Shown here: one piece after another, positions 17,762-26,236 of the stretch | Numbering within the stretch: position 1 is the stretch's first letter | Layout of the letters: each line of letters starts with the position of its first letter | Assembly: GCA_028692395.1 (NCBI GenBank) | Contig: JAQUXP010000018.1 | Coordinates: 1-64,000, forward strand | Direction: 5' to 3' | DNA length: 64,000 nt | Source: Lachnospiraceae bacterium | Lineage (GTDB): Bacteria; Bacillota; Clostridia; Lachnospirales; Lachnospiraceae | The notes under the pieces: model-generated | Database searches by the model: none | Told to the model about the DNA's origin: nothing | What the model saw: only the letters and a program-made list of their open reading frames with translations | Program-made: the position numbers and the translations under genes

Positions 17762-17803
17762 AAAAAACCTTCCCAGACAAAGAATGTCACAGGAAGGTTT
17801 TTT
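17762..17803 (+). terminator. Leader terminator (possible attenuator) before the nucleotidyltransferase gene
   Basis: A 12-bp perfect stem (AAAAAACCTTCC, 17762-17773, with GGAAGGTTTTTT, 17792-17803) encloses GACA/TGTC and ends in six T. It lies about 35 nt downstream of the predicted transcription start and 9 nt before AAAGGAG of the next gene. Transcripts from the promoter at 17692 would therefore stop at ~77 nt unless antitermination occurs. GAAGG just upstream (17730-17734) could pair with CCTTC of the terminator as a competing fold. It may also serve as the end of the dehydrogenase mRNA. Confidence 0.75.
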
Positions 17804-17824
17804 GCGGTGCTAAAGGAGAACAAT

Positions 17825-18745
17825 ATGAAAAAGACTGCACTTGTAATTATGGCAGCCGGTATTGGCAGCCGATTTGGAAAAGGAATCAAGCAGCTGGAAC
17901 CGGTGGGACCAAGTGGTGAAATTATTATGGATTATTCTATTCACGATGCGCTGGAGGCCGGTTTTAATAAGATTGTATTTGTAATACGAAGAGATCTGGA
18001 AGAGGATTTTAAGCGGATTATCGGAGAACGTATTGAAAAAATTGCAGAGGTAGCATACGCATATCAGGAGCTGGACGATCTGCCGGAGGGATTCACAAAA
18101 CCGGAAAACCGTACAAAACCATGGGGAACAGGTCAGGCTGTGCTCTGTGCAAAGGAGGTATTGCAGGAGCCCTTTGCGGTGATTAATGCCGATGATTACT
18201 ATGGAAAAGAACCATTTGTGAAGCTGCATGAATATCTGGTACAGGAGCATTCTGCCCCAGAGGGTGTGCAGCCAATCTGTATGGCTGGGTTTGTACTGGG
18301 CAATACGCTCAGCGATAATGGCGGAGTGACGAGAGGAATCTGCCGCACAGATAAGGATGGAAATCTGATTGGAATCGATGAGACCTCCAATATTGTCAGA
18401 ACAGAACAGGGAGCGGCGGTTCAGACAGAGGAGGGCTTGACTTCTGTTGACCAAAATTCTCTGGTTTCTATGAATATGTGGGGATTTCAGCCGGAATTTC
18501 TTGAGCTGTTAAAGGAAGGATTCGTAGAATTCCTTTCCAAACTGGATCCGAAAGAAGCGAAGGGAGAATATCTGCTTCCCATCTATGTGGATGAGCTGCT
18601 TCAGGCGAAAAAAGGCCAGGTTCGTGTACTTCCCACGCAATCCATCTGGTTCGGAGTTACTTATCAGGAGGATAAAGCCTCAGTGGTAGAGGCATTTAAA
18701 AAGTTGATTGCAGACGGAGTATATGACGCAGATCTTTACGCTTAG
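17825..18745 (+). CDS. Sugar-phosphate nucleotidyltransferase
   Basis: 306 residues, with AAAGGAG 6 nt before the start at 17825. The Rossmann-like nucleotidyltransferase signature is at the N-terminus (VIMAAGIGSRFGKGIKQLEP) and a metal-binding segment is AVINADDYYGKEPF. The family joins a sugar-1-phosphate to an NTP to give an activated sugar. The next gene, glmM, makes glucosamine-1-phosphate, so a role in cell-envelope precursor synthesis is plausible. The sequence differs from canonical GlmU (no hexapeptide acetyltransferase domain), and the exact sugar and nucleotide are unknown. Confidence 0.85.
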   Translation: MKKTALVIMAAGIGSRFGKGIKQLEPVGPSGEIIMDYSIHDALEAGFNKIVFVIRRDLEEDFKRIIGERIEKIAEVAYAYQELDDLPEGFTKPENRTKPWGTGQAVLCAKEVLQEPFAVINADDYYGKEPFVKLHEYLVQEHSAPEGVQPICMAGFVLGNTLSDNGGVTRGICRTDKDGNLIGIDETSNIVRTEQGAAVQTEEGLTSVDQNSLVSMNMWGFQPEFLELLKEGFVEFLSKLDPKEAKGEYLLPIYVDELLQAKKGQVRVLPTQSIWFGVTYQEDKASVVEAFKKLIADGVYDADLYA

Positions 18746-18767
18746 GTTAAAAGGAGAGGAAAGAAAA

Positions 18768-20114
18768 ATGGGCAAATATTTTGGTACAGACGGTTTTCGT
18801 GGTGAGGCAAATATTGATTTGACAGTGGAGCATGCATATAAGGTTGGCCGCTTTCTTGGCTGGTATTTTGGACAGGACCACAAAGCAACCATCGTCATCG
18901 GAAAAGACACAAGACGTTCCAGTTATATGTTTGAATATTCACTGGTAGCAGGACTGACGGCTTCGGGAGCAGATGCATATCTGCTTCATGTTACAACAAC
19001 ACCCAGTGTGTCTTATGTAGTGCGCACAGAGAATTTTGACTGCGGTATTATGATTTCTGCAAGCCATAATCCTTTCTATGATAATGGAATCAAGATTATC
19101 AATGGTCAGGGGCAGAAGATGGAAGCTTCCGTGGAGCAGCAGATTGAAACCTATATTGATGATGGAGTTCCGAAGATTCCATATGCACTTCGGGAGGAGA
19201 TCGGACGTACGGTGGATTTTGCAGCAGGACGTAACCGTTATATCGGACACCTGATCTCGATTCCTACACGTTCCTTCAAAAATGTCAGAGTAGGACTGGA
19301 CTGTTCCAACGGCAGCACTTCCTCTGTTGCAAAGAGCGTGTTTGATGCTATCGGAGCCAAAACCTATGTAATTCATAATGATCCGGATGGAACTAATATC
19401 AATAAGGATTGTGGTTCTACTCATATTGAGTCCGTGCAGAAGTTTGTCCGGGAAAATCATCTGGATGTAGGCTTTGCCTATGACGGTGATGCGGATCGCT
19501 GTATCGCCGTGGATGATCTGGGCGAAGTGATTGACGGAGATAAGATCATGTTTATCTGCGGTAAATACTTAAAGGAACAGGGACGGTTAAAGGATGACAC
19601 AATCGTTACCACGATCATGTCCAACCTGGGACTGTATAAAGCCTGTGACAGAGCAGGAATGCACTATGAAAAAACTGCAGTAGGTGACAAATACGTCAGT
19701 GAGAATATGACAGCAAATGGCTATTCTCTGGGTGGAGAACAGTCCGGCCATATCATCTTCAGCAAGCACGCCACTACCGGAGATGGAATCCTTACTTCTC
19801 TTATGGTGATGGAGGTTCTGATGGAGAAGAAGGTGCCGCTGCATGTGCTTGCAGATGAGATCACGATTTATCCCCAGCTGCTGAAAAATGTCCGTGTTGC
19901 GAATAAGAAAGAAGCCCAGGAGAATCTGCAGGTGAGAAAAGCAGTTGCTGATGTGGCAGAGGCTCTTGGAGAAGACGGAAGAATACTGGTTCGGGAAAGT
20001 GGAACTGAGCCGGTGATCCGTGTTATGGTAGAGGCAGCAGTTCAGGAAACCTGCGAAAAATATGTGAATCAGGTGATTGCAGTGATGGAACAGGAAAATC
20101 TTGTTATTGAATAG
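18768..20114 (+). CDS. glmM: Phosphoglucosamine mutase
   Basis: 448 residues, the standard GlmM length. The start at 18768 follows AAGGAGAGGA. It has N-terminal KYFGTDGFRG, phosphoserine S99 in GIMISASHNPFYDNG, the metal loop DGDADRC, the sugar-binding loop LGGEQSGHII and the C-terminal phosphate-binding RESGTEPVIRVMVE. It converts glucosamine-6-phosphate to glucosamine-1-phosphate for UDP-GlcNAc and peptidoglycan synthesis. It follows the nucleotidyltransferase by 22 nt and precedes a TPR lipoprotein. Confidence 0.95.
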   Translation: MGKYFGTDGFRGEANIDLTVEHAYKVGRFLGWYFGQDHKATIVIGKDTRRSSYMFEYSLVAGLTASGADAYLLHVTTTPSVSYVVRTENFDCGIMISASHNPFYDNGIKIINGQGQKMEASVEQQIETYIDDGVPKIPYALREEIGRTVDFAAGRNRYIGHLISIPTRSFKNVRVGLDCSNGSTSSVAKSVFDAIGAKTYVIHNDPDGTNINKDCGSTHIESVQKFVRENHLDVGFAYDGDADRCIAVDDLGEVIDGDKIMFICGKYLKEQGRLKDDTIVTTIMSNLGLYKACDRAGMHYEKTAVGDKYVSENMTANGYSLGGEQSGHIIFSKHATTGDGILTSLMVMEVLMEKKVPLHVLADEITIYPQLLKNVRVANKKEAQENLQVRKAVADVAEALGEDGRILVRESGTEPVIRVMVEAAVQETCEKYVNQVIAVMEQENLVIE

Positions 20115-20124
20115 AGAACATGTT

Positions 20125-21168
20125 ATGAAGAAAAGACTTTTGATGTTTTCCCTGTGCGGGATACTGACAGTGTCCGGATGTGGAATCTTCCAGGAGGATT
20201 CCGGAGCCTACGATGCCGGTCTCGCTGCACTGGAGAAAAAGGATTATATAACGGCACTTGGCGAGTTTCAAGATGCGGCAAATGAGGATGGACGTCAGGT
20301 GGAGGCCTATCGCTGTGAAGGAATCGTGTATTATGAGATGCAGGATTATGAGCATGCGATTATGCTGTTTGAGAAAAGCCTCTCTGAGATGAAATTCAAA
20401 AAACCAGAATTTTCCAGGGATATCTATTACTATCTTGGGGAAATTTATCAATTGCAGGGCGAGAAGGAAAAAGCACTGGAAGTCTATGGTCAGCTGATCA
20501 AAGAAGAGCAGGATGCACAGGCATATTTTCTTCGGGGAAAGCTGTATCTGTCAGAGCGGGAGGATGAAAAGGCAAAAGCTGACTTTCAGAAATCCCTGAA
20601 AAAAGATGAGGATTTTGAAAATTATATCCGTATTTATCTGGCCTATGCCCAGCAAAACAGAAGTGCAGACGGATCGGTCTATCTGGAGCAGGTGGCGGCG
20701 CAGACCCCGGACAGTCCTCAGGGGGAGTACAATCAGGGAAGAGCCTATTATTATCTGGAAGAATACGATAAGGCCAGGGCAATCCTGATACAGGCTGACA
20801 ATGACGGATCGGAGGAAAGTGCAATTCTTCTGGGAAAGCTTTATCTTGATACTGGTGACACGGCAAATGCAAGGGCTATCTATCAAAATCTGCTGCAGGC
20901 GGAAAAGCTGCAGGCGGCAGCCTATAACGGACTTGCCCTCTGTGATCTTGCCGATGGAAATTTTGACAGTGCATTTTCCAATATATCAGAAGGACTGGCT
21001 TTAGATGACGGAGCAGAGGAAGAAACACTCCTATATAACGAGATCGTTGTATATGAAAAGAAACTGGATTTTGCCACGGCAAAGGCAAAAATGACAGAAT
21101 TTCTTGCAAAGTACCCGGATAATCAGGATGCGATACGCGAAAATACATTTTTGCAGAGCCGAGAATAG
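20125..21168 (+). CDS. TPR-repeat lipoprotein
   Basis: 347 residues. It starts 10 nt after glmM with a lipoprotein signal peptide ending in VSGC. The mature part is built of 34-residue tetratricopeptide repeats (for example AGLAALEKKDYITALGEFQDA and AYRCEGIVYYEMQDYEHAI), so it is an extracytoplasmic protein-binding scaffold. The ribosome site is weak, suggesting translational coupling to glmM. The partner is not evident. The envelope-related position suggests a role in cell-wall assembly, but that is only inference. Confidence 0.85.
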   Translation: MKKRLLMFSLCGILTVSGCGIFQEDSGAYDAGLAALEKKDYITALGEFQDAANEDGRQVEAYRCEGIVYYEMQDYEHAIMLFEKSLSEMKFKKPEFSRDIYYYLGEIYQLQGEKEKALEVYGQLIKEEQDAQAYFLRGKLYLSEREDEKAKADFQKSLKKDEDFENYIRIYLAYAQQNRSADGSVYLEQVAAQTPDSPQGEYNQGRAYYYLEEYDKARAILIQADNDGSEESAILLGKLYLDTGDTANARAIYQNLLQAEKLQAAAYNGLALCDLADGNFDSAFSNISEGLALDDGAEEETLLYNEIVVYEKKLDFATAKAKMTEFLAKYPDNQDAIRENTFLQSRE

Positions 21169-21177
21169 GTGAAAAGA

Positions 21178-22422
21178 ATGAGTGAATTGATTGAATTTGA
21201 GAACGTGAAGGAACGGGTGATGCTTGTTGGAATCCAGACAGCAGGGGCAGATGATGTGTTCTGGTCACTGCTGGAGCTGGAGGATCTTGCCAACACAGCA
21301 GGAGCCGAGGTGGTAGCCAAGGTGGTGCAAAACCGTGAGAGTGTGCATCCGGGTACCTATATTGGAAAAGGCAAGATAGAAGAATTAAGAGAGATGCTCT
21401 ATGCGCTGGACGCCACCGGAATTATCTGTGATGATGAACTTTCACCGGCACAGCTTAATAATCTGGAGCGGGAGCTGGACTGTAAGGTGATGGATCGGAC
21501 TCTTTTGATTCTGGACATCTTTGCAGCCAGAGCACAGACCAGCGAGGGCAAGATTCAGGTAGAGCTGGCACAGCTCAAATATCGGCAGGCACGACTGGTA
21601 GGTCTTCGGGCATCCCTGTCCAGACTGGGCGGAGGAATCGGAACCAGAGGACCTGGTGAGAAGAAGCTGGAGATGGACCGGCGCCTGATTACTGACAGAA
21701 TTGCAGCGCTTCGAAGAGAGCTGCTGGAAGTGCAAAGACATCGTGAACTGATCCGTGATAAGCGAAAACGCGGGAAGATGAAGGTTTGTGCTATCGTGGG
21801 TTATACCAATGCCGGAAAAAGTACACTGCTGAACACGATGACAGGAGCCGAGGTTCTTGAGGAGGATCAGCTTTTTGCTACCCTGGATCCCACAACCCGT
21901 GTTCTGGACCTGCCGGGAGGACAGCAGATCCTTCTGACCGACACGGTTGGATTCATACGAAAGCTTCCCCATCATTTGATTGAGGCTTTTAAGAGTACCC
22001 TGGAGGAAGCACGGTATGCGGATATTATTATCCATGTTGTGGATTCCGCCAGTCCGCAGATGGAGCAGCAGATGCAGGTTGTCTATGAAACACTGCGGCA
22101 GCTGGGTGTGGAACAGAAAACAGTGATTACGCTGTTTAATAAGCAGGATAAGGCCAGCGCACCGGAAAAGCTTCTGGATGCAAAAGCGGAACATACACTG
22201 CGGATATCTGCAAAGTACGGCGAGGGTCTGGAGGAGCTTCGTATCCTTTTGGAGGATATTCTGCAGCGGTCTCAGATTCTGATTGACCGTCTGTATTCTT
22301 ATACAGAAGCGTCAAAGATTGCCCTGATCCGTCAGTATGGACAACTCCTGTCTGAGCAATATCTGGCGGAAGGAATTGCCATAAAAGCCTATGTTCCTGC
22401 GGAAATCTACGGATCTGTCTAA
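21178..22422 (+). CDS. hflX: GTPase HflX
   Basis: 414 residues; ATG at 21178 is preferred to GTG at 21169 because AGGTG is 6 nt upstream. It has the HflX-specific N-terminal domain (VHPGTYIGKGKIEEL), the linker helix with SRLGGGIGTRGPGEKKLE, and the G domain with G1 GYTNAGKST, G3 DTVGFI and G4 NKQD. HflX splits or rescues stalled 70S ribosomes under stress. It closes the nucleotidyltransferase-glmM-TPR operon and is followed by a hairpin that also contains an NrdR box. Confidence 0.95.
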   Translation: MSELIEFENVKERVMLVGIQTAGADDVFWSLLELEDLANTAGAEVVAKVVQNRESVHPGTYIGKGKIEELREMLYALDATGIICDDELSPAQLNNLERELDCKVMDRTLLILDIFAARAQTSEGKIQVELAQLKYRQARLVGLRASLSRLGGGIGTRGPGEKKLEMDRRLITDRIAALRRELLEVQRHRELIRDKRKRGKMKVCAIVGYTNAGKSTLLNTMTGAEVLEEDQLFATLDPTTRVLDLPGGQQILLTDTVGFIRKLPHHLIEAFKSTLEEARYADIIIHVVDSASPQMEQQMQVVYETLRQLGVEQKTVITLFNKQDKASAPEKLLDAKAEHTLRISAKYGEGLEELRILLEDILQRSQILIDRLYSYTEASKIALIRQYGQLLSEQYLAEGIAIKAYVPAEIYGSV

Positions 22423-22453
22423 TACCCGGTAAATAGAAGGAAACAGAAAAATT

Positions 22454-22500
22454 ACACCATATATATGGAGACTGAGACAAAAAGACACAATATATTGTGT
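22454..22500 (+). promoter_or_regulatory. Pair of NrdR boxes upstream of nrdD
   Basis: ACACAATATATTGTGT at 22485-22500 is a perfect match to the NrdR box consensus (acaCwAtATaTwGtgt). A weaker copy, ACACCATATATATGGA, lies at 22454-22469. The starts are 31 bp apart, about three helical turns, which is the spacing normally seen for paired NrdR boxes. NrdR represses ribonucleotide reductase genes when dATP is high; nrdD is the next gene. Confidence 0.85.
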
Positions 22501-22506
22501 CTTTTT
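22479..22506 (+). terminator. hflX terminator hairpin that embeds the proximal NrdR box
   Basis: A perfect 14-bp palindrome with A5 on the left and T5 on the right surrounds the NrdR box (GACACAATATATTGTGTC core). It fits an intrinsic terminator for hflX as RNA and an operator as DNA. Confidence 0.7.
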
Positions 22507-22509
22507 GCA

Positions 22510-22538
22510 TTGACGTCAGAACATATCTTTGATATCAT
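22510..22538 (+). promoter_or_regulatory. nrdD promoter
   Basis: TTGACG (22510-22515) and TATCAT (22533-22538) are 17 bp apart. It starts 10 bp after the proximal NrdR box and leaves a leader of about 65 nt before the nrdD start. Confidence 0.6.
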
Positions 22539-22610
22539 AGAGAAAGACTTCAAGAGAAGCCATGTAAAAAACAGGAAAATATGTGTTTATAGACGTTAGG
22601 GGGATTCACC

Positions 22611-25010
22611 ATGTTTCAGGTAGAAAAAAGAGACGGCGCTGTTGTAGACTTTCAGATTGATAAAATTGCAGAGGCAATCGGGAAAGCATTCGAAGCGACG
22701 GAAAAACAGTATAATGATGATATGCTGCAGATGCTGGCACTGCGTGTGACAGCAGACTTTCAGGGGAAACTGAAAGAGAGTAAGGTGTATGTGGAAGATA
22801 TTCAGGACTCCGTCGAAAATGTCCTGATTCAGTGCGGATATGCAGATGTGGCAAAAGCTTATATTCTGTATCGTAAGCAGCGTGAAAAGATGAGAAATAT
22901 GAAATCCACGATTCTGGATTACAAGGAGATTGTCAACAGTTATGTAAAGGTGGAGGACTGGCGTGTAAAGGAGAACTCCACAGTTACTTATTCCGTGGGC
23001 GGACTAATCTTAAGCAATTCCGGGGCAGTAACTGCAAACTACTGGCTTTCTGAGATTTATGATGACGAGATTGCACAGGCGCACCGGAATGCAGATATTC
23101 ATATTCATGATCTTTCCATGCTTACCGGATATTGTGCAGGCTGGTCACTGAAGCAGCTGATCCGGGAAGGACTTGGAGGAATTGAGGGAAAGATTACTTC
23201 TGCCCCTGCAAAGCACTTAAGCGTTCTGTGTAACCAGATGGTCAATTTCCTTGGTATCATGCAGAATGAATGGGCAGGTGCTCAGGCATTTTCTTCTTTT
23301 GACACGTATCTTGCGCCATTTGTAAAAAAGGATCACTTAAGCTATCCGGAGGTAAAGAAGTGTATTGAGTCTTTTATCTACGGGGTTAATACGCCCAGCC
23401 GATGGGGAACCCAGGCACCATTTTCCAATATTACACTGGACTGGACAGTGCCGGATGATCTGGCAGAGCTCCCTGCAATTGTTGGCGGCGTAGACCAGGA
23501 TTTCCGATATAAGGACTGCAAGCTGGAGATGGATATGGTCAACAAGGCATTTATCGAGACCATGATCGAGGGAGATGCCAATGGACGTGGATTCCAGTAT
23601 CCGATTCCAACCTATTCCATCACAAAGGACTTTGACTGGTCTGACACGGAGAATAATGCACTTCTCTTTGAGATGACCAGCAAATACGGCACCCCTTACT
23701 TTTCAAACTATATTAACAGTGATATGGAACCCAGTGATGTGCGTAGTATGTGCTGCAGGCTGCGTCTGGACCTGAGAGAGCTTCGCAAGAAAACAGGAGG
23801 CTTCTTCGGTTCCGGTGAAAGTACCGGATCTGTTGGTGTGGTAACGATCAATATGCCCCGGATTGCATATCAGGCAAAGGATGAAAAAGACTTTTACAAA
23901 CGCCTGGATCATATGATGGATATCTCTGCCCGGTCTTTGAAAATTAAAAGAAATGTGATCTCCAGGCTGTTGACAGAGGGCCTTTACCCTTATACAAGAC
24001 GTTATCTTGGAAGCTTTGAGAATCACTTTTCCACCATTGGCCTGATTGGAATGAATGAGGTTGGTTTGAATGCAAACTGGCTGGGAAAAGATATGACAGA
24101 TCCGGCAACTCAGAAGTTCTCCCAGGATGTTTTGAACCATATGCGGGAACGTCTGGTGGATTACCAGGAGGAATACGGGGATCTGTATAACCTGGAGGCA
24201 ACCCCGGCAGAGTCTACCACCTACCGTCTTGCAAAGCATGATCGTGCGCAGTGGCCGGATATCCGCACTGCAGGAGGCCAGGGAGATACCCCTTATTATA
24301 CGAACAGCTCCCATCTTCCGGTGGATTATACCGAAGATATCTTTGCGGCACTTGATATTCAGGACGGTCTCCAGACCCTGTATACCTCCGGCACAGTATT
24401 TCATGCATTTTTAGGTGAGAAGCTTCCTGACTGGAAGTCTGCGGCGGCTCTGGTGAAGAAGATCGCAGAGAACTACAAGCTTCCTTACTATACGCTGTCC
24501 CCGACATATTCCGTATGTAAGAATCATGGATATATTGCAGGGGAACACTTTACCTGTCCAACCTGTGGCGGAAAGGCAGAGGTATACAGCAGAATTACCG
24601 GTTACTACCGTCCGGTTCAGAACTGGAATGACGGAAAAGCTCAGGAGTATAAGAATCGTACCGTATACAGGATGCGCCCGGCCAACAGGATTAAGGAACA
24701 GCCCCAGACCCTGGAGCATACAGCGGTGACTGTGGAAAAAACAGAAAATGAAGAGAAAACAAGTGAGCTGAAAAGAGTGCCGAAAGAGGATGGTATCATG
24801 CTCTTTACCACAAGCACCTGTCCAAACTGCAAGATTGCGAAGAAAATGCTGGACGGGGTAGAGTATCAGACGGTGGATGCAGAGCAACAGCCGCTTCTGG
24901 TGCAGCAGTTTGGTATTCGTCAGGCACCTACCCTGGTGGTGATCCAGGATGGAAAGGTCAGCAAGTATGTAAATGCTTCCAATATCCAGAAATTTGTGCA
25001 GGAAGACTAA
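22611..25010 (+). CDS. nrdD: Anaerobic (class III) ribonucleoside-triphosphate reductase with fused C-terminal thiol-redox domain
   Basis: 799 residues. The N-terminal ATP-cone (VEKRDGAVVDFQIDKIAEAI) is the dATP/ATP activity switch. The 10-stranded barrel core follows, then a zinc site (CKNHGY near 636 and CPTCGG at 649-654) and the glycyl-radical site G664 in SRITGYYRP. About 70 residues later a glutaredoxin/thioredoxin-like domain with CPNC at 737-740 (LFTTSTCPNCKIAKKML, then APTLVVI) ends the protein. That tail suggests reduction by a built-in dithiol rather than formate. The activating radical-SAM enzyme NrdG is not in the next gene. NrdR boxes upstream support dATP-linked control. Confidence 0.94.
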   Translation: MFQVEKRDGAVVDFQIDKIAEAIGKAFEATEKQYNDDMLQMLALRVTADFQGKLKESKVYVEDIQDSVENVLIQCGYADVAKAYILYRKQREKMRNMKSTILDYKEIVNSYVKVEDWRVKENSTVTYSVGGLILSNSGAVTANYWLSEIYDDEIAQAHRNADIHIHDLSMLTGYCAGWSLKQLIREGLGGIEGKITSAPAKHLSVLCNQMVNFLGIMQNEWAGAQAFSSFDTYLAPFVKKDHLSYPEVKKCIESFIYGVNTPSRWGTQAPFSNITLDWTVPDDLAELPAIVGGVDQDFRYKDCKLEMDMVNKAFIETMIEGDANGRGFQYPIPTYSITKDFDWSDTENNALLFEMTSKYGTPYFSNYINSDMEPSDVRSMCCRLRLDLRELRKKTGGFFGSGESTGSVGVVTINMPRIAYQAKDEKDFYKRLDHMMDISARSLKIKRNVISRLLTEGLYPYTRRYLGSFENHFSTIGLIGMNEVGLNANWLGKDMTDPATQKFSQDVLNHMRERLVDYQEEYGDLYNLEATPAESTTYRLAKHDRAQWPDIRTAGGQGDTPYYTNSSHLPVDYTEDIFAALDIQDGLQTLYTSGTVFHAFLGEKLPDWKSAAALVKKIAENYKLPYYTLSPTYSVCKNHGYIAGEHFTCPTCGGKAEVYSRITGYYRPVQNWNDGKAQEYKNRTVYRMRPANRIKEQPQTLEHTAVTVEKTENEEKTSELKRVPKEDGIMLFTTSTCPNCKIAKKMLDGVEYQTVDAEQQPLLVQQFGIRQAPTLVVIQDGKVSKYVNASNIQKFVQED

Positions 25011-25034
25011 AGCTTGTTTTTATGGAGGACTTGT

Positions 25035-26135
25035 ATGAAATATGATTATTTAGTGGTGGGAGCAGGACTTTATGGTGCCGTGTTTGCCTATGAAGCAAAG
25101 AAAAAAGGCAAAAAGGTGCTGGTCATCGATAAACGCTCCCACATCGGCGGAAATATCTATACGGAGAACGTGGAGAACATTCAGGTTCATAAGTATGGGG
25201 CTCATATTTTTCATACCTCAGATCGGAAGATCTGGGACTATATGAATCAGTTTGCCCAGTTTAATCATTATATTAATTCGCCTGTTGCCATCTACAAGGA
25301 GGAACTTTACAACCTCCCCTTTAACATGAACACCTTCAGCAGATTGTGGAATATTAAAACTCCTGCTCAGGCAAAAGAAATCATCGAAAAACAGAGGAGA
25401 GAAGCCGGGATTACGGATCCACAGAATCTGGAAGAACAGGCCCTTTCACTGGCAGGAAGAGATGTCTATGAGAAGCTGATTAAGGGTTATACGGAAAAAC
25501 AGTGGGGACGTGACTGTCGTGATCTTCCGGCATTTATTATCAAACGTCTTCCGTTTCGATTCACCTTTGACAACAACTACTTTAACGATCCCTATCAGGG
25601 AATTCCCATAGGGGGCTACACCGGAATCATAGAGAAAATGCTGTATGGCATCGAAGTGATGACGGATACAGATTACTTTGCATTTCGAAAATCAAACCCG
25701 AATATTGCGGCAAAGACAGTCTTTACCGGCATGATTGATGAGTACTTTGGCTTTAAGCTTGGCACTTTGGAATATCGGACGGTACGATTCGAAACAGAGG
25801 TGCTTGACTGTGACAATTATCAGGGAAATGCAGTGGTGAACTATACCGATCGGGAAGTACCTTATACCCGCATCATAGAACATAAGCATTTTGAGTTCGG
25901 ACAGCAGCCCAAAACTGTAATTTCCAGAGAATATTCCACGGAGTGGCACAGTGGTATGGAACCATACTATCCGGTGAATGATGAGAAGAATTCGGCGCTC
26001 TTTGCCCGCTACCAGACACTGGCGGAGCAGGAAAAAACTGTGATCTTCGGCGGACGGCTGGGAGGCTACAAGTATTATGATATGGATAAGGTGGTAGCTG
26101 CTGCCCTGGCAGAAGTAAAGACAGAGCTGTACTAG
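25035..26135 (+). CDS. glf: UDP-galactopyranose mutase
   Basis: 366 residues from 25035 with GGAGG 6 nt upstream. It has the FAD-binding dinucleotide fold at the N-terminus (DYLVVGAGLYGAVFAYEAKK, then VIDKRSHIGGNIYTE), the Glf segment HKYGAHIFHTSDRKIWDY, and the C-terminal FGGRLGGYKYYDMDKVVAAAL. It converts UDP-galactopyranose to UDP-galactofuranose for surface glycans. It stands alone behind nrdD, ending against a convergent flippase gene. Confidence 0.95.
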   Translation: MKYDYLVVGAGLYGAVFAYEAKKKGKKVLVIDKRSHIGGNIYTENVENIQVHKYGAHIFHTSDRKIWDYMNQFAQFNHYINSPVAIYKEELYNLPFNMNTFSRLWNIKTPAQAKEIIEKQRREAGITDPQNLEEQALSLAGRDVYEKLIKGYTEKQWGRDCRDLPAFIIKRLPFRFTFDNNYFNDPYQGIPIGGYTGIIEKMLYGIEVMTDTDYFAFRKSNPNIAAKTVFTGMIDEYFGFKLGTLEYRTVRFETEVLDCDNYQGNAVVNYTDREVPYTRIIEHKHFEFGQQPKTVISREYSTEWHSGMEPYYPVNDEKNSALFARYQTLAEQEKTVIFGGRLGGYKYYDMDKVVAAALAEVKTELY

Positions 26136-26166
26136 CAGTACAGGAAAACAATAAATTACAGGTTAT

Positions 26167-26214
26167 AAGAAGTCAGCATACTGCCTGAGAACAGGGAGTC
26201 TATGCTGGCTTCTT
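26167..26214. terminator. Bidirectional hairpin between glf and the convergent flippase gene
   Basis: A 14-bp stem with one G-T pair (AAGAAGTCAGCATA at 26167-26180 with TATGCTGGCTTCTT at 26201-26214) encloses CCTG/CAGG. The genes converge on it, so it can end both transcripts; U tracts are short. Confidence 0.6.
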
Positions 26215-26236
26215 GCGTTTCTTACAAAAGCTTTTG

